64,000 bases of DNA from Propionivibrio hellwigii. Lineage in GTDB: Bacteria; Pseudomonadota; Gammaproteobacteria; Burkholderiales; Rhodocyclaceae. Below, one piece after another: positions 49,853-58,866 of this stretch (its first letter is position 1; every line of letters begins with the position of its first letter). The position numbers and the translations under genes are program-made. The notes under the pieces are model-generated. The model did not search any database, was not told the origin of the DNA, and saw nothing but the letters and a program-made list of their open reading frames with translations. Location: contig NZ_JBEUWX010000002.1 in assembly GCF_041770905.1 (NCBI RefSeq), forward strand, positions 1,674,001 through 1,738,000. Reading direction: 5' to 3'.

Positions 49853-51616
49853 ATGAATCACAACATCAAGACGCATCTTGCCGACCTGATACGCACCGCA
49901 TTGGCGCACATTGCGCCTGACCAGGCAGGCACCGACATTCTTCTCGAACGCCCCAAGCAGGCTGCACATGGCGATTTCGCCTGCAATGCCGCCATGCAGC
50001 TGGCGCGCGCGCTTAAGCGCAATCCGCGCGAGCTGGCGCAAGGACTGGTCGCCGCACTGCCCGCCTCCCCCTTCGTCGCCAAGGTCGACATCGCGGGGGC
50101 AGGATTCATCAATTTCCACCTACAACCAGCCGCCAAACTGGCCATCGTGCATGAAGTCCTGGCGCAGGGCGATGCCTTTGGCCGCTCAACGCTTGGCGGC
50201 AAACAGAAAGTTCAAATTGAGTTTGTATCAGCCAACCCGACCGGGCCGCTGCATGTCGGTCATGGGCGCGGCGCCGCGTATGGCGCCAGCCTGGCCAACC
50301 TGCTGGCCTTCGCCGGCTGGGACGTGACGCGCGAATACTACGTTAACGACGCCGGCCGGCAGATGGACATCCTCGCGCTTTCCGCATGGCTGCGCTATCT
50401 CGAACTGTGCGGCGAGCAGGTGGCCTTCCCGCTGAACGCCTATCAAGGCGACTATGTGCGCGCCATGGCGGCCGCCATGAAGCAGACGCGGGGCGAAGCC
50501 CTGCTGCATAAGGCAGCGGACGTACTCGCAGACACACCGGGCCTGCCCGAGGCCGGGGGCAGCGACGACGAGGCCAAGCAGCAGCACGAAGCGTATCTCG
50601 ACGCACTGATCGCCAATGCCAAACGCCTGCTCGGCGAGGAATGGCAGTACGTACACAATTACGTTCTCACCGAACAGCTCGACGATTGCCGCGAAGACCT
50701 TGCCGAATTCGGCGTGCACTATGAAGTCTGGTTCTCGGAGAAAGCGCTGTTCGATGCCGGACTCGTCGAGCGTTGCGTCGCCCGCCTGGAGGCTGCCGGG
50801 CACATTTATCTCAAGAACGGCGCCAAATGGTTCCGCTCAACCACCTTCGGGGATGAAAAGGATCGCGTCGTCCAGCGCGACAACGGTCTGTATACCTACT
50901 TCGCCTCAGACATCGCCTATCACCTGAACAAATACGAGCGTGGTTTTGACCGCATGATCAATATCTGGGGCGCCGATCACCACGGCTATATCCCGCGCGT
51001 CAAGGGTTCCCTGCAAGCGCTCGGCCTCAATCCTGACAAGCTCGACATCGCACTCGTGCAGTTCGCCGTGCTGTACCGCAACGGACAAAAGGCGCAGATG
51101 TCGACGCGCTCCGGCGAATTCGTCACTCTGCGCGCACTGCGCGCCGAGGTCGGCAACGACGCCTGCCGTTTTTTCTACGTGCTGCGCAAATCCGACCAGC
51201 ATTTGGATTTCGATCTCGATCTAGCCACCAGCCAGACCAACGAAAATCCCGTCTATTACATCCAGTATGCGCACGCCCGCATCTGCTCGGTACTGATGCA
51301 ATGGGACGGCGATGAAGCTACGCTCGGCCAGATCGACCTGGCGCGGCTCGACAGCCCGTATGAACTGGCGCTGGCGGCAAAGCTGCGCGAATTTCCTGAA
51401 GTCGTCGAAGCGGCGGCGCGCGATCTGGCGCCGCACATGATCGCCTTCTACCTGAAGGATCTGGCCGCCGCCTTCCACAGCTATTACAATGCCGAGCGCA
51501 TGCTGGTCGAGGACGCCGCACTGAAAGACGCACGCGTTGCGTTGGCGTCGGCCGTGCGTCAGACCTTGCGCAACGGCATGGGTATCATTGGCGTCAGTTG
51601 CCCGCAATCCATGTAA
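49853..51616 (+). CDS. argS: Arginyl-tRNA synthetase
   Basis: A 587-residue class I synthetase charging tRNA-Arg. The N-terminal Add-1 domain is about residues 1-90. HIGH motif is in NPTGPLHVGHGRGAAYG (HVGH). NDAGRQMDILALSAWLRYLE, GADHHGYIPRVKGSLQALG and GQKAQMSTRSGEFVTLRAL, the degenerate KMSKS region (MSTR), follow. The DALR anticodon domain at the C-terminus begins SPYELALAAKLREFPEVVE. First of the argS-SPOR-dsbA-SDR run common in betaproteobacteria. Confidence 0.96.
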   Translation: MNHNIKTHLADLIRTALAHIAPDQAGTDILLERPKQAAHGDFACNAAMQLARALKRNPRELAQGLVAALPASPFVAKVDIAGAGFINFHLQPAAKLAIVHEVLAQGDAFGRSTLGGKQKVQIEFVSANPTGPLHVGHGRGAAYGASLANLLAFAGWDVTREYYVNDAGRQMDILALSAWLRYLELCGEQVAFPLNAYQGDYVRAMAAAMKQTRGEALLHKAADVLADTPGLPEAGGSDDEAKQQHEAYLDALIANAKRLLGEEWQYVHNYVLTEQLDDCREDLAEFGVHYEVWFSEKALFDAGLVERCVARLEAAGHIYLKNGAKWFRSTTFGDEKDRVVQRDNGLYTYFASDIAYHLNKYERGFDRMINIWGADHHGYIPRVKGSLQALGLNPDKLDIALVQFAVLYRNGQKAQMSTRSGEFVTLRALRAEVGNDACRFFYVLRKSDQHLDFDLDLATSQTNENPVYYIQYAHARICSVLMQWDGDEATLGQIDLARLDSPYELALAAKLREFPEVVEAAARDLAPHMIAFYLKDLAAAFHSYYNAERMLVEDAALKDARVALASAVRQTLRNGMGIIGVSCPQSM

Positions 51617-51695
51617 ACTGCCGACTTGCAGCATCAAGAACTGGCACCTGTATGCAAACCGTTTCGGCTAAATAGACATAAGGAAGAAGTCTCAT

Positions 51696-52352
51696 ATGAA
51701 AGCGCAAGCGCGTAGCGGCCGACGCCTAAGCAAGCCCTCCGTTTCGGCCGGCAATGTGCTGACGGGTCTATTCGTCGGGCTGATCATCGGCGTTCTGGCG
51801 ACAGCGGCGGTCGTCTGGTACATCTTCAAGACGCCCGCACCGTTCTCCAACAAAATCCAGCCGCCCGCCAGAACGGCCGGCGCAGCGAACGATGGACAGG
51901 CCGACGACAAGCCGGTGCCGCAAGGGCCGCTCACCTTGCCCGGCAAGCCCGGCGACCCGGCGCCGCAGACCCAGACACGCGCCGATGGCGGCAATGAGGG
52001 CGACAAGCCACGCTTTGATTTTTACAAGATTTTGCCCGGCAAAGGCGAGGCGACGCCAGAAGAAAGGAAGGAGACAAAAACCGCGGACAATAAGGAAAAG
52101 GAAAAACCCGGCGCGCTGACACAACCGATGTATCTGCAAACCGGCTCCTATCAAAACCCGGCCGAGGCCGACAACCAGAAGGCGCGTCTGGCCATGCTGG
52201 GTATGGAAGCAACGGTGCAGCAGGTGATGTTGCAGGACAAAGTGTGGTATCGCGTTCGCCTCGGCCCGTTCCGCCGGCTTGACGAAATCAACGGCATGCG
52301 ATCCGAACTGGCCAAACAGGGTATTAGTGCATCCATCGTTAAAAAGGAATAG
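51696..52352 (+). CDS. SPOR-domain protein
   Basis: 218 residues with one membrane segment (VLTGLFVGLIIGVLATAAVVWYIF, about 20-45), a Pro/charged periplasmic linker, and a SPOR domain at about 145-215 (YLQTGSYQNPAEADNQKARL, VWYRVRLGPFRRLDEINGMR). SPOR domains bind denuded peptidoglycan at division sites, so it resembles FtsN/DedD-type proteins. Four bases separate it from dsbA. Confidence 0.9.
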   Translation: MKAQARSGRRLSKPSVSAGNVLTGLFVGLIIGVLATAAVVWYIFKTPAPFSNKIQPPARTAGAANDGQADDKPVPQGPLTLPGKPGDPAPQTQTRADGGNEGDKPRFDFYKILPGKGEATPEERKETKTADNKEKEKPGALTQPMYLQTGSYQNPAEADNQKARLAMLGMEATVQQVMLQDKVWYRVRLGPFRRLDEINGMRSELAKQGISASIVKKE

Positions 52353-52355
52353 TTC

Positions 52356-53066
52356 ATGAAACGCAGCATTTCTCTTTGGCTGGCCGCTTTCGGCCTGTCT
52401 TTCCTGGCTTGTGTTCTGCCGGCGCAGGCGCAATCGCAGGCGCAACGACCCGTCGCCGGTACGCATTACGTCGCCATTGATCCGCCGCTGACGACCGACA
52501 ATCCGGACAAAATCGAGGTCGTCGAATTTTTCTCCTACGGCTGCCCGCACTGCTTTGACCTGAGTTTCAGCCTCAACCGCTGGGCAGCCAAACTGCCGGC
52601 CGATGTCACGTTCTACCGTGTGCCCGTCGGCTTCAACCAGCCGTACTACCAGCTGATGGCGCGCTTCTACTACGCGCTGGAAGCGCTGGGCGAGCTGGAA
52701 CGCCTGGACAAGGCCGCCTTTGAAGCCATTCATATGAAGGGGCTCAAGCTTGTCGATGAAAAAAGCCTGGCCGACTGGGTTGCCTCACAAGGTGTTGACG
52801 CCAAGAAGTTCCATGACGCTTTCAATGCCTTTGGCGTGGTCAGCAAAACCCGGCGCGCCGACCAGATGACGCAGGCCGCCGGCGTTCCCGGCGTACCCGC
52901 CCTCGTCGTCGATGGGCGTTACCGGGTGCTGACCAAAGGCATCAAGGAAGCGCACGAACTGCTCACGCGCACCGATCTGGTCATCGAAAAGCGGCGTGCC
53001 GAACGCGCAGCCAAAACCGCGCCCAAAACTGCGTCGAAAGCCGCACCGAAAACCGGCAAAAAATAA
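52356..53066 (+). CDS. dsbA: Thiol:disulfide interchange protein DsbA
   Basis: A 236-residue periplasmic oxidase. Signal peptide residues 1-26 (LAAFGLSFLACVLPAQA), thioredoxin-like fold with active site Cys63-Pro-His-Cys66 in FFSYGCPHCFD, cis-Pro loop in AAGVPGVPALVVDGRYRV. An unusual Lys/Ala-rich tail of about 26 residues (KRRAERAAKTAPKTASKAAP) follows the domain; such tails occur in several betaproteobacterial DsbA proteins. Introduces disulfides into exported proteins. Confidence 0.94.
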   Translation: MKRSISLWLAAFGLSFLACVLPAQAQSQAQRPVAGTHYVAIDPPLTTDNPDKIEVVEFFSYGCPHCFDLSFSLNRWAAKLPADVTFYRVPVGFNQPYYQLMARFYYALEALGELERLDKAAFEAIHMKGLKLVDEKSLADWVASQGVDAKKFHDAFNAFGVVSKTRRADQMTQAAGVPGVPALVVDGRYRVLTKGIKEAHELLTRTDLVIEKRRAERAAKTAPKTASKAAPKTGKK

Positions 53067-53073
53067 ACGGTGA

Positions 53074-53865
53074 ATGAACGCGCCGCCGCGCCTGTTTATC
53101 ACCGGTGCCTCATCGGGCATCGGTGAGGCGCTGGCGAAGTATTACGCCGCGCGCGGCGGCACGCTTGGCCTGGCGGCGCGAGATCACGAAAAACTGGTCA
53201 CGGTAGCGAAAGCCCTGGCAACGCTGGGTGCACGGCAGGTTACCTGCTATCCGCTTGATGTCGCCGATGCAGCGCAGCTACAGGCCGCCGCGGAGGATTT
53301 CATCACCCGCCACGGTGCGCCCGACATTGTCATCGCCAATGCCGGCGTATCTTCCGGCACGCTGACCGAATATGCCGAAGATCTTGCCGCTTTCCGGCGC
53401 ATTCTCGAAACAAACGTCTTCGGCCTGAGCGCAACCTTTTCGCCATTTATCGCCGCCATGCGCAATGCGGTCGGGGATGGCCGTGCCCGCCGGCTGGTCG
53501 GCATCGCTTCGATCGCCGGCATCCGTGGTCTGCCGAGCGCGGGCGCTTACAGCGCCTCGAAAGCCGCCGCCATCACGTATCTTGAAAGCCTGCGCGTCGA
53601 ACTGCGCAGCTCCGGTATCAAAGTCGTGACCATTGCCCCAGGTTATATCAAAACGCCGATGACGGCGGTTAATCCCTACCCCATGCCTTTTCTGCTGTCG
53701 GCGGACGAGGCCGCGCAGCGCTTCGCCCGCGCCATCGACCGGGGCGTCAGCTACACCGTCATTCCCTGGCAAATGGGAATCGTCGCCAAAGTGCTGCGTC
53801 TGCTGCCTAACGGCTTCTATGACCGACTGTTCGCGAAAGCGCCGCGCAAGCCGAAGGTTCTGTAG
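53074..53865 (+). CDS. Short-chain dehydrogenase/reductase
   Basis: A 263-residue classical SDR. Cofactor motif LFITGASSGIGEALAKYYAA, NAG motif VIANAGVSSGTL, catalytic Ser in LVGIASIAGIRGLPSAG and Tyr-x3-Lys in AYSASKAAAITYL, then IAPGYIKTPMTAVNPYPMPF. The C-terminal DRGVSYTVIPWQMGIVAKVL may touch the membrane. Substrate unknown; it is the usual fourth gene of the argS-SPOR-dsbA string, 7 bp after dsbA. Confidence 0.9.
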   Translation: MNAPPRLFITGASSGIGEALAKYYAARGGTLGLAARDHEKLVTVAKALATLGARQVTCYPLDVADAAQLQAAAEDFITRHGAPDIVIANAGVSSGTLTEYAEDLAAFRRILETNVFGLSATFSPFIAAMRNAVGDGRARRLVGIASIAGIRGLPSAGAYSASKAAAITYLESLRVELRSSGIKVVTIAPGYIKTPMTAVNPYPMPFLLSADEAAQRFARAIDRGVSYTVIPWQMGIVAKVLRLLPNGFYDRLFAKAPRKPKVL

Positions 53866-54085
53866 CGGCTTGCCTTTAAAAATACGGTGTTGGCTTCGCC
53901 TTGTTTTTGACAAAAAGGGTCGCCATATGCGCTTCTGGGGTGCTCCTTTGAAACCTGCTCAAACAGGTCAGAAAATATAAATTTCCCGGAAGCGCCCGTA
54001 AATAAAGGGCTTCAGGGCATCAAAAAACATAAAACGGAAAATTACCCGAGATCCGCCCTATCTTTTGACAAAGGAAGCCGCGCTG
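53862..54085. repeat. MITE-like short copy plus repeat units
   Basis: 53862-53926 is a deleted MITE-like copy (TAGCGGCTTGCCTTTAAAAA to AAAAGGGTCGCCAT). 53990-54020 holds a GCCCGTAAATAAAGGGC unit. 54056-54084 is half of another MITE-like end (TTTTGACAAAGGAAGCCGCG). The next 110 bp lead into ubiU without other features. Confidence 0.65.
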
Positions 54086-54192
54086 CCCGCGCGGAACAAA
54101 AGCCGCCGCCCTGCGTCCAATCACGCATCACAACGCCCATGCGCCGGGGGCGCGTGGCCGGTATACTTGCCGATTCCGAATATCGATAAACA

Positions 54193-55227
54193 ATGACGAT
54201 GCCAAGCAACGCCATGCCGCAACACAAGATTCCCGAACTCGTCTGCCCGGCCGGTAGTCTGCCGGCGCTCAAGGCTGCCGTCGATCATGGCGCCGACACG
54301 GTGTATCTCGGCTACAAGAACGACACCAACGCGCGTAATTTCGCCGGCCTGAATTTCGATCACAAGGCGATGGTCGAGGGCATCGATTACGCGCACCGGC
54401 GTAACCGTCGCGTGCTGATGGCGATCAACACCTTCCCGCAGCCAGGGCGCGAGGCTGACTGGCATCGCGCGGTCGACGGCGCCGCCGACCTGGGCGTCGA
54501 TGCCGTGATTCTCGCCGATGTCGGGCTGCTCGACTATGCCAGCCGGCGCCACCCGCAGCTGCGCCTGCACCTTTCGGTGCAAGGCTCGGCGACAAGTTAC
54601 GAGGCGGTCAATTTCGCCCATCGCGAATTCGGCATCCGGCGCGCCGTGCTGCCGCGCGTACTGACGCTGGCGCAGGTCGAGTTGGTCATCCGGAACACGC
54701 CCGTCGAGATCGAAGTCTTCGGCTTCGGCAGCCTGTGCGTCATGAACGAGGGGCGCTGCTGGCTCTCGTCCTACGCCACGGGCGAGTCGCCGAATACTGT
54801 CGGCGCCTGCTCGCCGGCCAAGTTCGTCAAATGGGAAAGAAAACCGGGCGTAATGAATACCCGCCTGAACGGCATTCTCATCGACCGTTACGGCGACAAC
54901 GAACCGGCCGGCTACCCGACGCTGTGCAAAGGGCGCTTCGAGGTCAACGGCGAAACCTATTACGCGATGGAAGAGCCGACCAGTCTCAATGTGCTCGAGC
55001 TGCTGCCGGACATCGCCCGCATCGGTGTTGCCGCCATCAAGGTTGAAGGGCGTCAGCGCAGCCCAGCCTACGTTGCACAGGTGACGCGCACCTTACGCGC
55101 GGCGCTCGATGAACTGGGCCGCGATGCCGATCATTTCAGCGTTAAACCCGCCTGGCAGGCCGAACTCGGCAAAGTCTCCGAAGGGTCGCAAGTCACGCTC
55201 GGCGCCTACGACCGGCCCTGGCGCTGA
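54193..55227 (+). CDS. ubiU: Ubiquinone anaerobic biosynthesis protein UbiU (U32 peptidase family)
   Basis: A 344-residue U32-family protein. With UbiV it binds [4Fe-4S] clusters and supports O2-independent hydroxylations of ubiquinone using prephenate as oxygen source. Landmarks: ELVCPAGSLPALKAAVDHGA, DTVYLGYKNDTNARNFAG, and the cluster-binding Cys in EVFGFGSLCVMNEGRC, TVGACSPAKF and PTLCKGRFEV. VEGRQRSPAYVAQVTRTLR near the end is the U32 signature. Twelve bases separate it from ubiV. Confidence 0.93.
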   Translation: MTMPSNAMPQHKIPELVCPAGSLPALKAAVDHGADTVYLGYKNDTNARNFAGLNFDHKAMVEGIDYAHRRNRRVLMAINTFPQPGREADWHRAVDGAADLGVDAVILADVGLLDYASRRHPQLRLHLSVQGSATSYEAVNFAHREFGIRRAVLPRVLTLAQVELVIRNTPVEIEVFGFGSLCVMNEGRCWLSSYATGESPNTVGACSPAKFVKWERKPGVMNTRLNGILIDRYGDNEPAGYPTLCKGRFEVNGETYYAMEEPTSLNVLELLPDIARIGVAAIKVEGRQRSPAYVAQVTRTLRAALDELGRDADHFSVKPAWQAELGKVSEGSQVTLGAYDRPWR

Positions 55228-55239
55228 ACACAAACGGCC

Positions 55240-56160
55240 ATGAGACTCTCGCTCGGTCCGCTGCTTTTTTTCTGGCCAAAGACCCGCGTATTCGATTTCT
55301 ACGCCGAGATGGCCGAGATCGCCGCGCTCGACATTATCTACGTGGGCGAAGTCGTCTGTTCGCGCCGCCAGCTGCTGCGCACCGCCGACTGGCTGACACT
55401 GGCGCGTCAGCTGACCGATGCTGGCAAAGAAGTGGTCGTCTCGGCGCAGGCGCTACTTGAATCGGAAGGTGATTTAAAAGCGCTGCGCCGTTTGATCGAC
55501 GGCGCCGGCTGCAAGGTTGAAGCCAATGATCTCGGCGCAGTCAACGTCGCCGCCGGCCGCCCTTTCGTCGCCGGCCCGCACCTGAACATTTACAACGCCG
55601 CGACGCTCGCTACTTTTCACCGTTACGGGTTGACGCGCTGGGTGCCGCCGCTGGAAGCCTCGCGTGCGCACATCCAGTCCCTGCACGCGCACCGGCCAGC
55701 CGGCGTCGAAACCGAAGTGTTCGTTTTCGGCAAGCTGCCGCTGGCTTTTTCGGCGCGCTGCTTTACCGCGCGCCACTACGGGCTTAACAAGGATAACTGT
55801 CAGTTCAAATGCATCGAGCACCCCGAAGCGGCCACGCTGAAAACCCGCGAAGGCCAGCCCTTCCTTGCGCTCAACGGCATTCAAACGATGTCGGCGCAAA
55901 CCTATAACCTGCTGGCCGAAGTTCCCGACATGCAGGCGATGGGGATCGATATCCTGCGTCTGAGTCCACAACCGGCGTATATGCCGGAAATCATCGCCGC
56001 CTTCGACACCGCCCGCCACGTGGCGGGTACGATGGAGGGCATCGTACCCGCGCCTAAACAGGAATGGGCAGATAATGGCTTTGTTGATGGCTATTGGTTT
56101 GGCGAGGCGGGCATCGTTTCCAAGCACCAAATGGCGCTCAACACTTTGCAAGGAGTCTGA
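55240..56160 (+). CDS. ubiV: Ubiquinone anaerobic biosynthesis protein UbiV
   Basis: A 306-residue partner of UbiU. It starts RLSLGPLLFFWPKTRVFDFY; candidate cluster ligands are Cys in VGEVVCSRRQL, SARCFTARHYG and NKDNCQFKCIEH. LNIYNAATLATFHRYGLTRW is typical of the family. It lies between ubiU and ubiT in the normal order reversed only in naming (here U-V-T). Confidence 0.93.
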   Translation: MRLSLGPLLFFWPKTRVFDFYAEMAEIAALDIIYVGEVVCSRRQLLRTADWLTLARQLTDAGKEVVVSAQALLESEGDLKALRRLIDGAGCKVEANDLGAVNVAAGRPFVAGPHLNIYNAATLATFHRYGLTRWVPPLEASRAHIQSLHAHRPAGVETEVFVFGKLPLAFSARCFTARHYGLNKDNCQFKCIEHPEAATLKTREGQPFLALNGIQTMSAQTYNLLAEVPDMQAMGIDILRLSPQPAYMPEIIAAFDTARHVAGTMEGIVPAPKQEWADNGFVDGYWFGEAGIVSKHQMALNTLQGV

Positions 56161-56162
56161 AT

Positions 56163-56624
56163 ATGTCCGGAAACCATTTCAAACTGCCGACCATCCCGCA
56201 CTTCACACTGCCGGCGTTCATCGCCCGCATTGGCGGCCGCCTGCCACAATGGCCACACGCCTGCGTACTGACAGCGATTCTGAACGGCGCGCTGCGTACC
56301 AAACTGCTGTCGCGCGATGACTTGCAGCCGCTGGCCGGAAAAACCTTCCTGATCGACGTACTCGACACCGGCGGCAAGGCTGCATTCACCTACCGCGACG
56401 AATGCTTCTGCCCGCTGTTCTCGCTGCCGGAAACGCCTGATCTTGCCTTCCGCGCCGATCTTTCGGCCTTTCTGCAACTGGCCGTGCGCCAGGAAGACCC
56501 GGATACGCTGTTCTTCAACCGACAGCTTTCCATTGAAGGCGACACCGAACTCGGCCTGATCGTCAAAAACATGCTGGATGCCCTTGAATGGCCGAAATTC
56601 CGAGATATGCCTACTATTTGCTGA
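56163..56624 (+). CDS. ubiT: Ubiquinone anaerobic biosynthesis accessory factor UbiT (SCP2 domain)
   Basis: A 153-residue SCP2-fold protein thought to bind ubiquinone lipid intermediates. IARIGGRLPQWPHACVLTAI, LSRDDLQPLAGKTFLIDVLD and the SCP2 block QEDPDTLFFNRQLSIEGDTE are visible. ATG 56163 lies 2 bases after the ubiV stop; the open frame back to 56094 is inside ubiV. Completes the ubiUVT unit. Confidence 0.9.
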   Translation: MSGNHFKLPTIPHFTLPAFIARIGGRLPQWPHACVLTAILNGALRTKLLSRDDLQPLAGKTFLIDVLDTGGKAAFTYRDECFCPLFSLPETPDLAFRADLSAFLQLAVRQEDPDTLFFNRQLSIEGDTELGLIVKNMLDALEWPKFRDMPTIC

Positions 56625-56754
56625 AATAAAACAATAGGATTTACCTTATCGGGCATCTGAAGTTCATAGCTATTTGACTGGTACCCATATACATTGATTG
56701 ATAAAATGTGAAAATCAAATCTATTCTTTTATCAATACAGAAGGATAAAAACTT

Positions 56755-57147
56755 ATGCTCAAACTAAACGTCCGCTGTTTAATTATGTTGCTATTCCTTG
56801 GTATTTCTGTTCATGTTTATGCTGAAACCAAGCTACTGCGGCCACTGCCAGATTCCCAATCATTGATTATTGAGAATAATAATTTAACTGCCGCTGAATT
56901 CTTTGCAGCCTTCATGAGTAAAAATATAGTTGAAAGACGTTATGCCGAGATGTACCTTCTTGGTGTTCTCGATGCTACTGAAGGAACCGTATGGTGTGAT
57001 TATTATCATATCAAAACAATTTCTCTAAATGAAACTATTTATGAAGGCTTGAAAAAAGCGGACCCAGTTTTTCTTCAGAAGAGAGCCGCGCTTGTCATTA
57101 TGGATATTTTGAAGAAAGATCTTTCCTGCAAGGCTAAAAATAAATGA
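56755..57147 (+). CDS. Tai4/Rap1a-like T6SS immunity protein
   Basis: 130 residues. Signal peptide LIMLLFLGISVHVYA-ETK places it in the periplasm. The mature part (FFAAFMSKNIVERRYAEMYL, LGVLDATEGTVWC, RAALVIMDILKKDLSC) has the helical pattern and paired Cys of Tai4/Rap1a amidase immunity proteins. AAGGA lies 9 bases before the ATG; the stop overlaps the effector start (ATGA), so the pair is co-translated. AT-rich versus neighbours, suggesting transfer. The subfamily (Tai4 or Rap1a) is uncertain. Confidence 0.7.
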   Translation: MLKLNVRCLIMLLFLGISVHVYAETKLLRPLPDSQSLIIENNNLTAAEFFAAFMSKNIVERRYAEMYLLGVLDATEGTVWCDYYHIKTISLNETIYEGLKKADPVFLQKRAALVIMDILKKDLSCKAKNK

Positions 57148-57632
57148 AACTTTTATATTCAATTCTGAAGAGCAATCACTATACTTCGGATATATATAAA
57201 TCCGACTACGTGTCGGGAGAAGATCTCTATAATGAGATTGGATACGATCAAAAAACATTGATCACACAAGATAATGCGTATAAAAATACTTGCGCAACAC
57301 GAATGAGTTTAGCATTGATCAAATCTGGAGTTCTCTTTGATGGACGCCTACCGATCAAAAAGGGGAAATATAAAGGACTGAAGGTTGAGTCTGGTGCAAA
57401 ACTTCTCGCCGATCAGCTTGCAAAGCCACAAATCCTGGGCAAACCAAAAATATTCGACGCATCCGACGCACCAACCAAATTGGCAGGGAAAAAGGGGATA
57501 GTATTTTTTTGGAAGATTGATGGCTATGGAGGTAGCCACATAGATTTGATCGAAACAGCAAATAGCATGCATGTATGTAATTCAGCATGCTATTTCTCTT
57601 CAAAAGAGGTATGGTTCTGGCAGCTGGATTAA
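57144..57632 (+). CDS. Tae4-family peptidoglycan amidase effector
   Basis: 162 residues. Catalytic Cys50 in YKNTCATRMSLALIKSG and His132 with Asp134 in GYGGSHIDLIE match the NlpC/P60-like Tae4 fold; Cys145 and Cys149 (HVCNSAC) sit where Tae4 has its disulfide, and SKEVWFWQL is the family's typical end. Tae4 effectors are delivered by type VI secretion and cut the D-Glu/mDAP bond in rival cell walls. No signal peptide, as expected. No secretion genes are nearby. Confidence 0.82.
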   Translation: MKLLYSILKSNHYTSDIYKSDYVSGEDLYNEIGYDQKTLITQDNAYKNTCATRMSLALIKSGVLFDGRLPIKKGKYKGLKVESGAKLLADQLAKPQILGKPKIFDASDAPTKLAGKKGIVFFWKIDGYGGSHIDLIETANSMHVCNSACYFSSKEVWFWQLD

Positions 57633-57783
57633 TTGAATTTTTCTAGTTTCTAGTTCATGGACCACCACAACATATTAGATCAAGCAAGCATCTATCTTCT
57701 GCTAACTAACAGGTGGGATGTGATTCTATGTTTCTGGAAAGCGCTAATATCTGCTTATCGGTAAACACATCCGAACAATTTTC

Positions 57784-58719
57784 TTATGTGAAATGCGGCA
57801 CCGCGGCAATCCCGATCAGGCTGCCGAAGAAAACGATCAGGTGAAAAATCATCCATAACAGATAGCGGCGCACCAGCCGCGACGGATCGCGGTTGGTAAT
57901 CAGGTAAAGCCGGCCGTCGGGCGGGCGCCCGACAAGGTGCGTATCGGCCAGTTCGCGCGCCTCCTGGTGCTGCTTTTCTACTTCACGACGGGCGGCGCGG
58001 CGCACAAGTGCCCACTCCTGCATGTCGATCTCACCATTCTTGTCGAGGTCGAAGCGTCTGAGCAAGGCGTCCGGATCCCGCTTCCATTCCTCAAGCAGTA
58101 TTTTCATATCCTCGCGCGTATCGAGTTCGGCCATGTGGTTGCGTGTGCGCAGGTAGCCCAGCAGGTAAATTTTGTCGTCAATGCGCAGCGTCCACTCCGT
58201 CGTGCGGTAATTGCTGTGTTCCCGCGTTTCCCGATGCGTCGTTTCGATTTCCGCACCGTCACAACTGACCACGCATTCGCCACTGCCGTCATCAATGAGG
58301 AAATCCAGCTCGCTCTCGCCGCTGGCAACATGCTCCCAGCGGTTGTTTGACTCCCGCCGCTCCGTTTCGAACCGATACCACACGCAGGGCCTCTGGAAGA
58401 CCTGCGAGCGCAGCGGCGGATCGTGCGGCTTCCCCCGGCCATGCAGGCTGACGTAGCCCTGCGCGGCAGAAGCGATCGGTGATACAGGGCAGTCGGTAAT
58501 TGCACGGCGGCGGCGCAAGGCCAGCGTCCAGCCGAGCAGACTCAGCGCAGCCATGGTGGATAGCCAGAACGTCCGCCATGTCGGATCATCGAACTGGAAC
58601 AACAAAATCAGCAGGCAGATCTGTCCGCCTGAAATAATGAACTGGCTAAGACGGGGCTGACCGAATGAAGGCAGAAAAGAGATCAGCCACGACAGCACTA
58701 TGACCGGCAACGTTCTCAA
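57784..58719 (-). CDS. GIDE-domain membrane protein with EF-hand
   Basis: 311 residues, TTG start at 58719 with GGGGGAG 9 bases before it. Membrane segments at the N-terminus (SQFIISGGQICLLILLFQF, FWLSTMAALSLLGWTLAL) and C-terminus (YLLWMIFHLIVFFGSLIGIA) enclose a GIDE-type domain (VFQRPCVWYRFETERRESNN, SGECVVSCDGAEIETT). It also contains a clean EF-hand loop DLDKNGEIDMQE, implying Ca2+ binding. Pairs with the LemA gene upstream, a common partnership. Function unknown. Confidence 0.8.
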   Translation of the reverse strand: MRTLPVIVLSWLISFLPSFGQPRLSQFIISGGQICLLILLFQFDDPTWRTFWLSTMAALSLLGWTLALRRRRAITDCPVSPIASAAQGYVSLHGRGKPHDPPLRSQVFQRPCVWYRFETERRESNNRWEHVASGESELDFLIDDGSGECVVSCDGAEIETTHRETREHSNYRTTEWTLRIDDKIYLLGYLRTRNHMAELDTREDMKILLEEWKRDPDALLRRFDLDKNGEIDMQEWALVRRAARREVEKQHQEARELADTHLVGRPPDGRLYLITNRDPSRLVRRYLLWMIFHLIVFFGSLIGIAAVPHFT

Positions 58720-58866
58720 GCGCCCTACTCCCCCCGTACTGGCCGCATCATGGCGTCACGTTGCCGTCGTTGCGCTATCGTGCCGGCCGGCTTACAGATA
58801 TGGCATTGCGGCCATTCGCCGTTTTTTGACGACTCACGGCAGTGCGTAGCTTGCCCCGCTCTCCGC

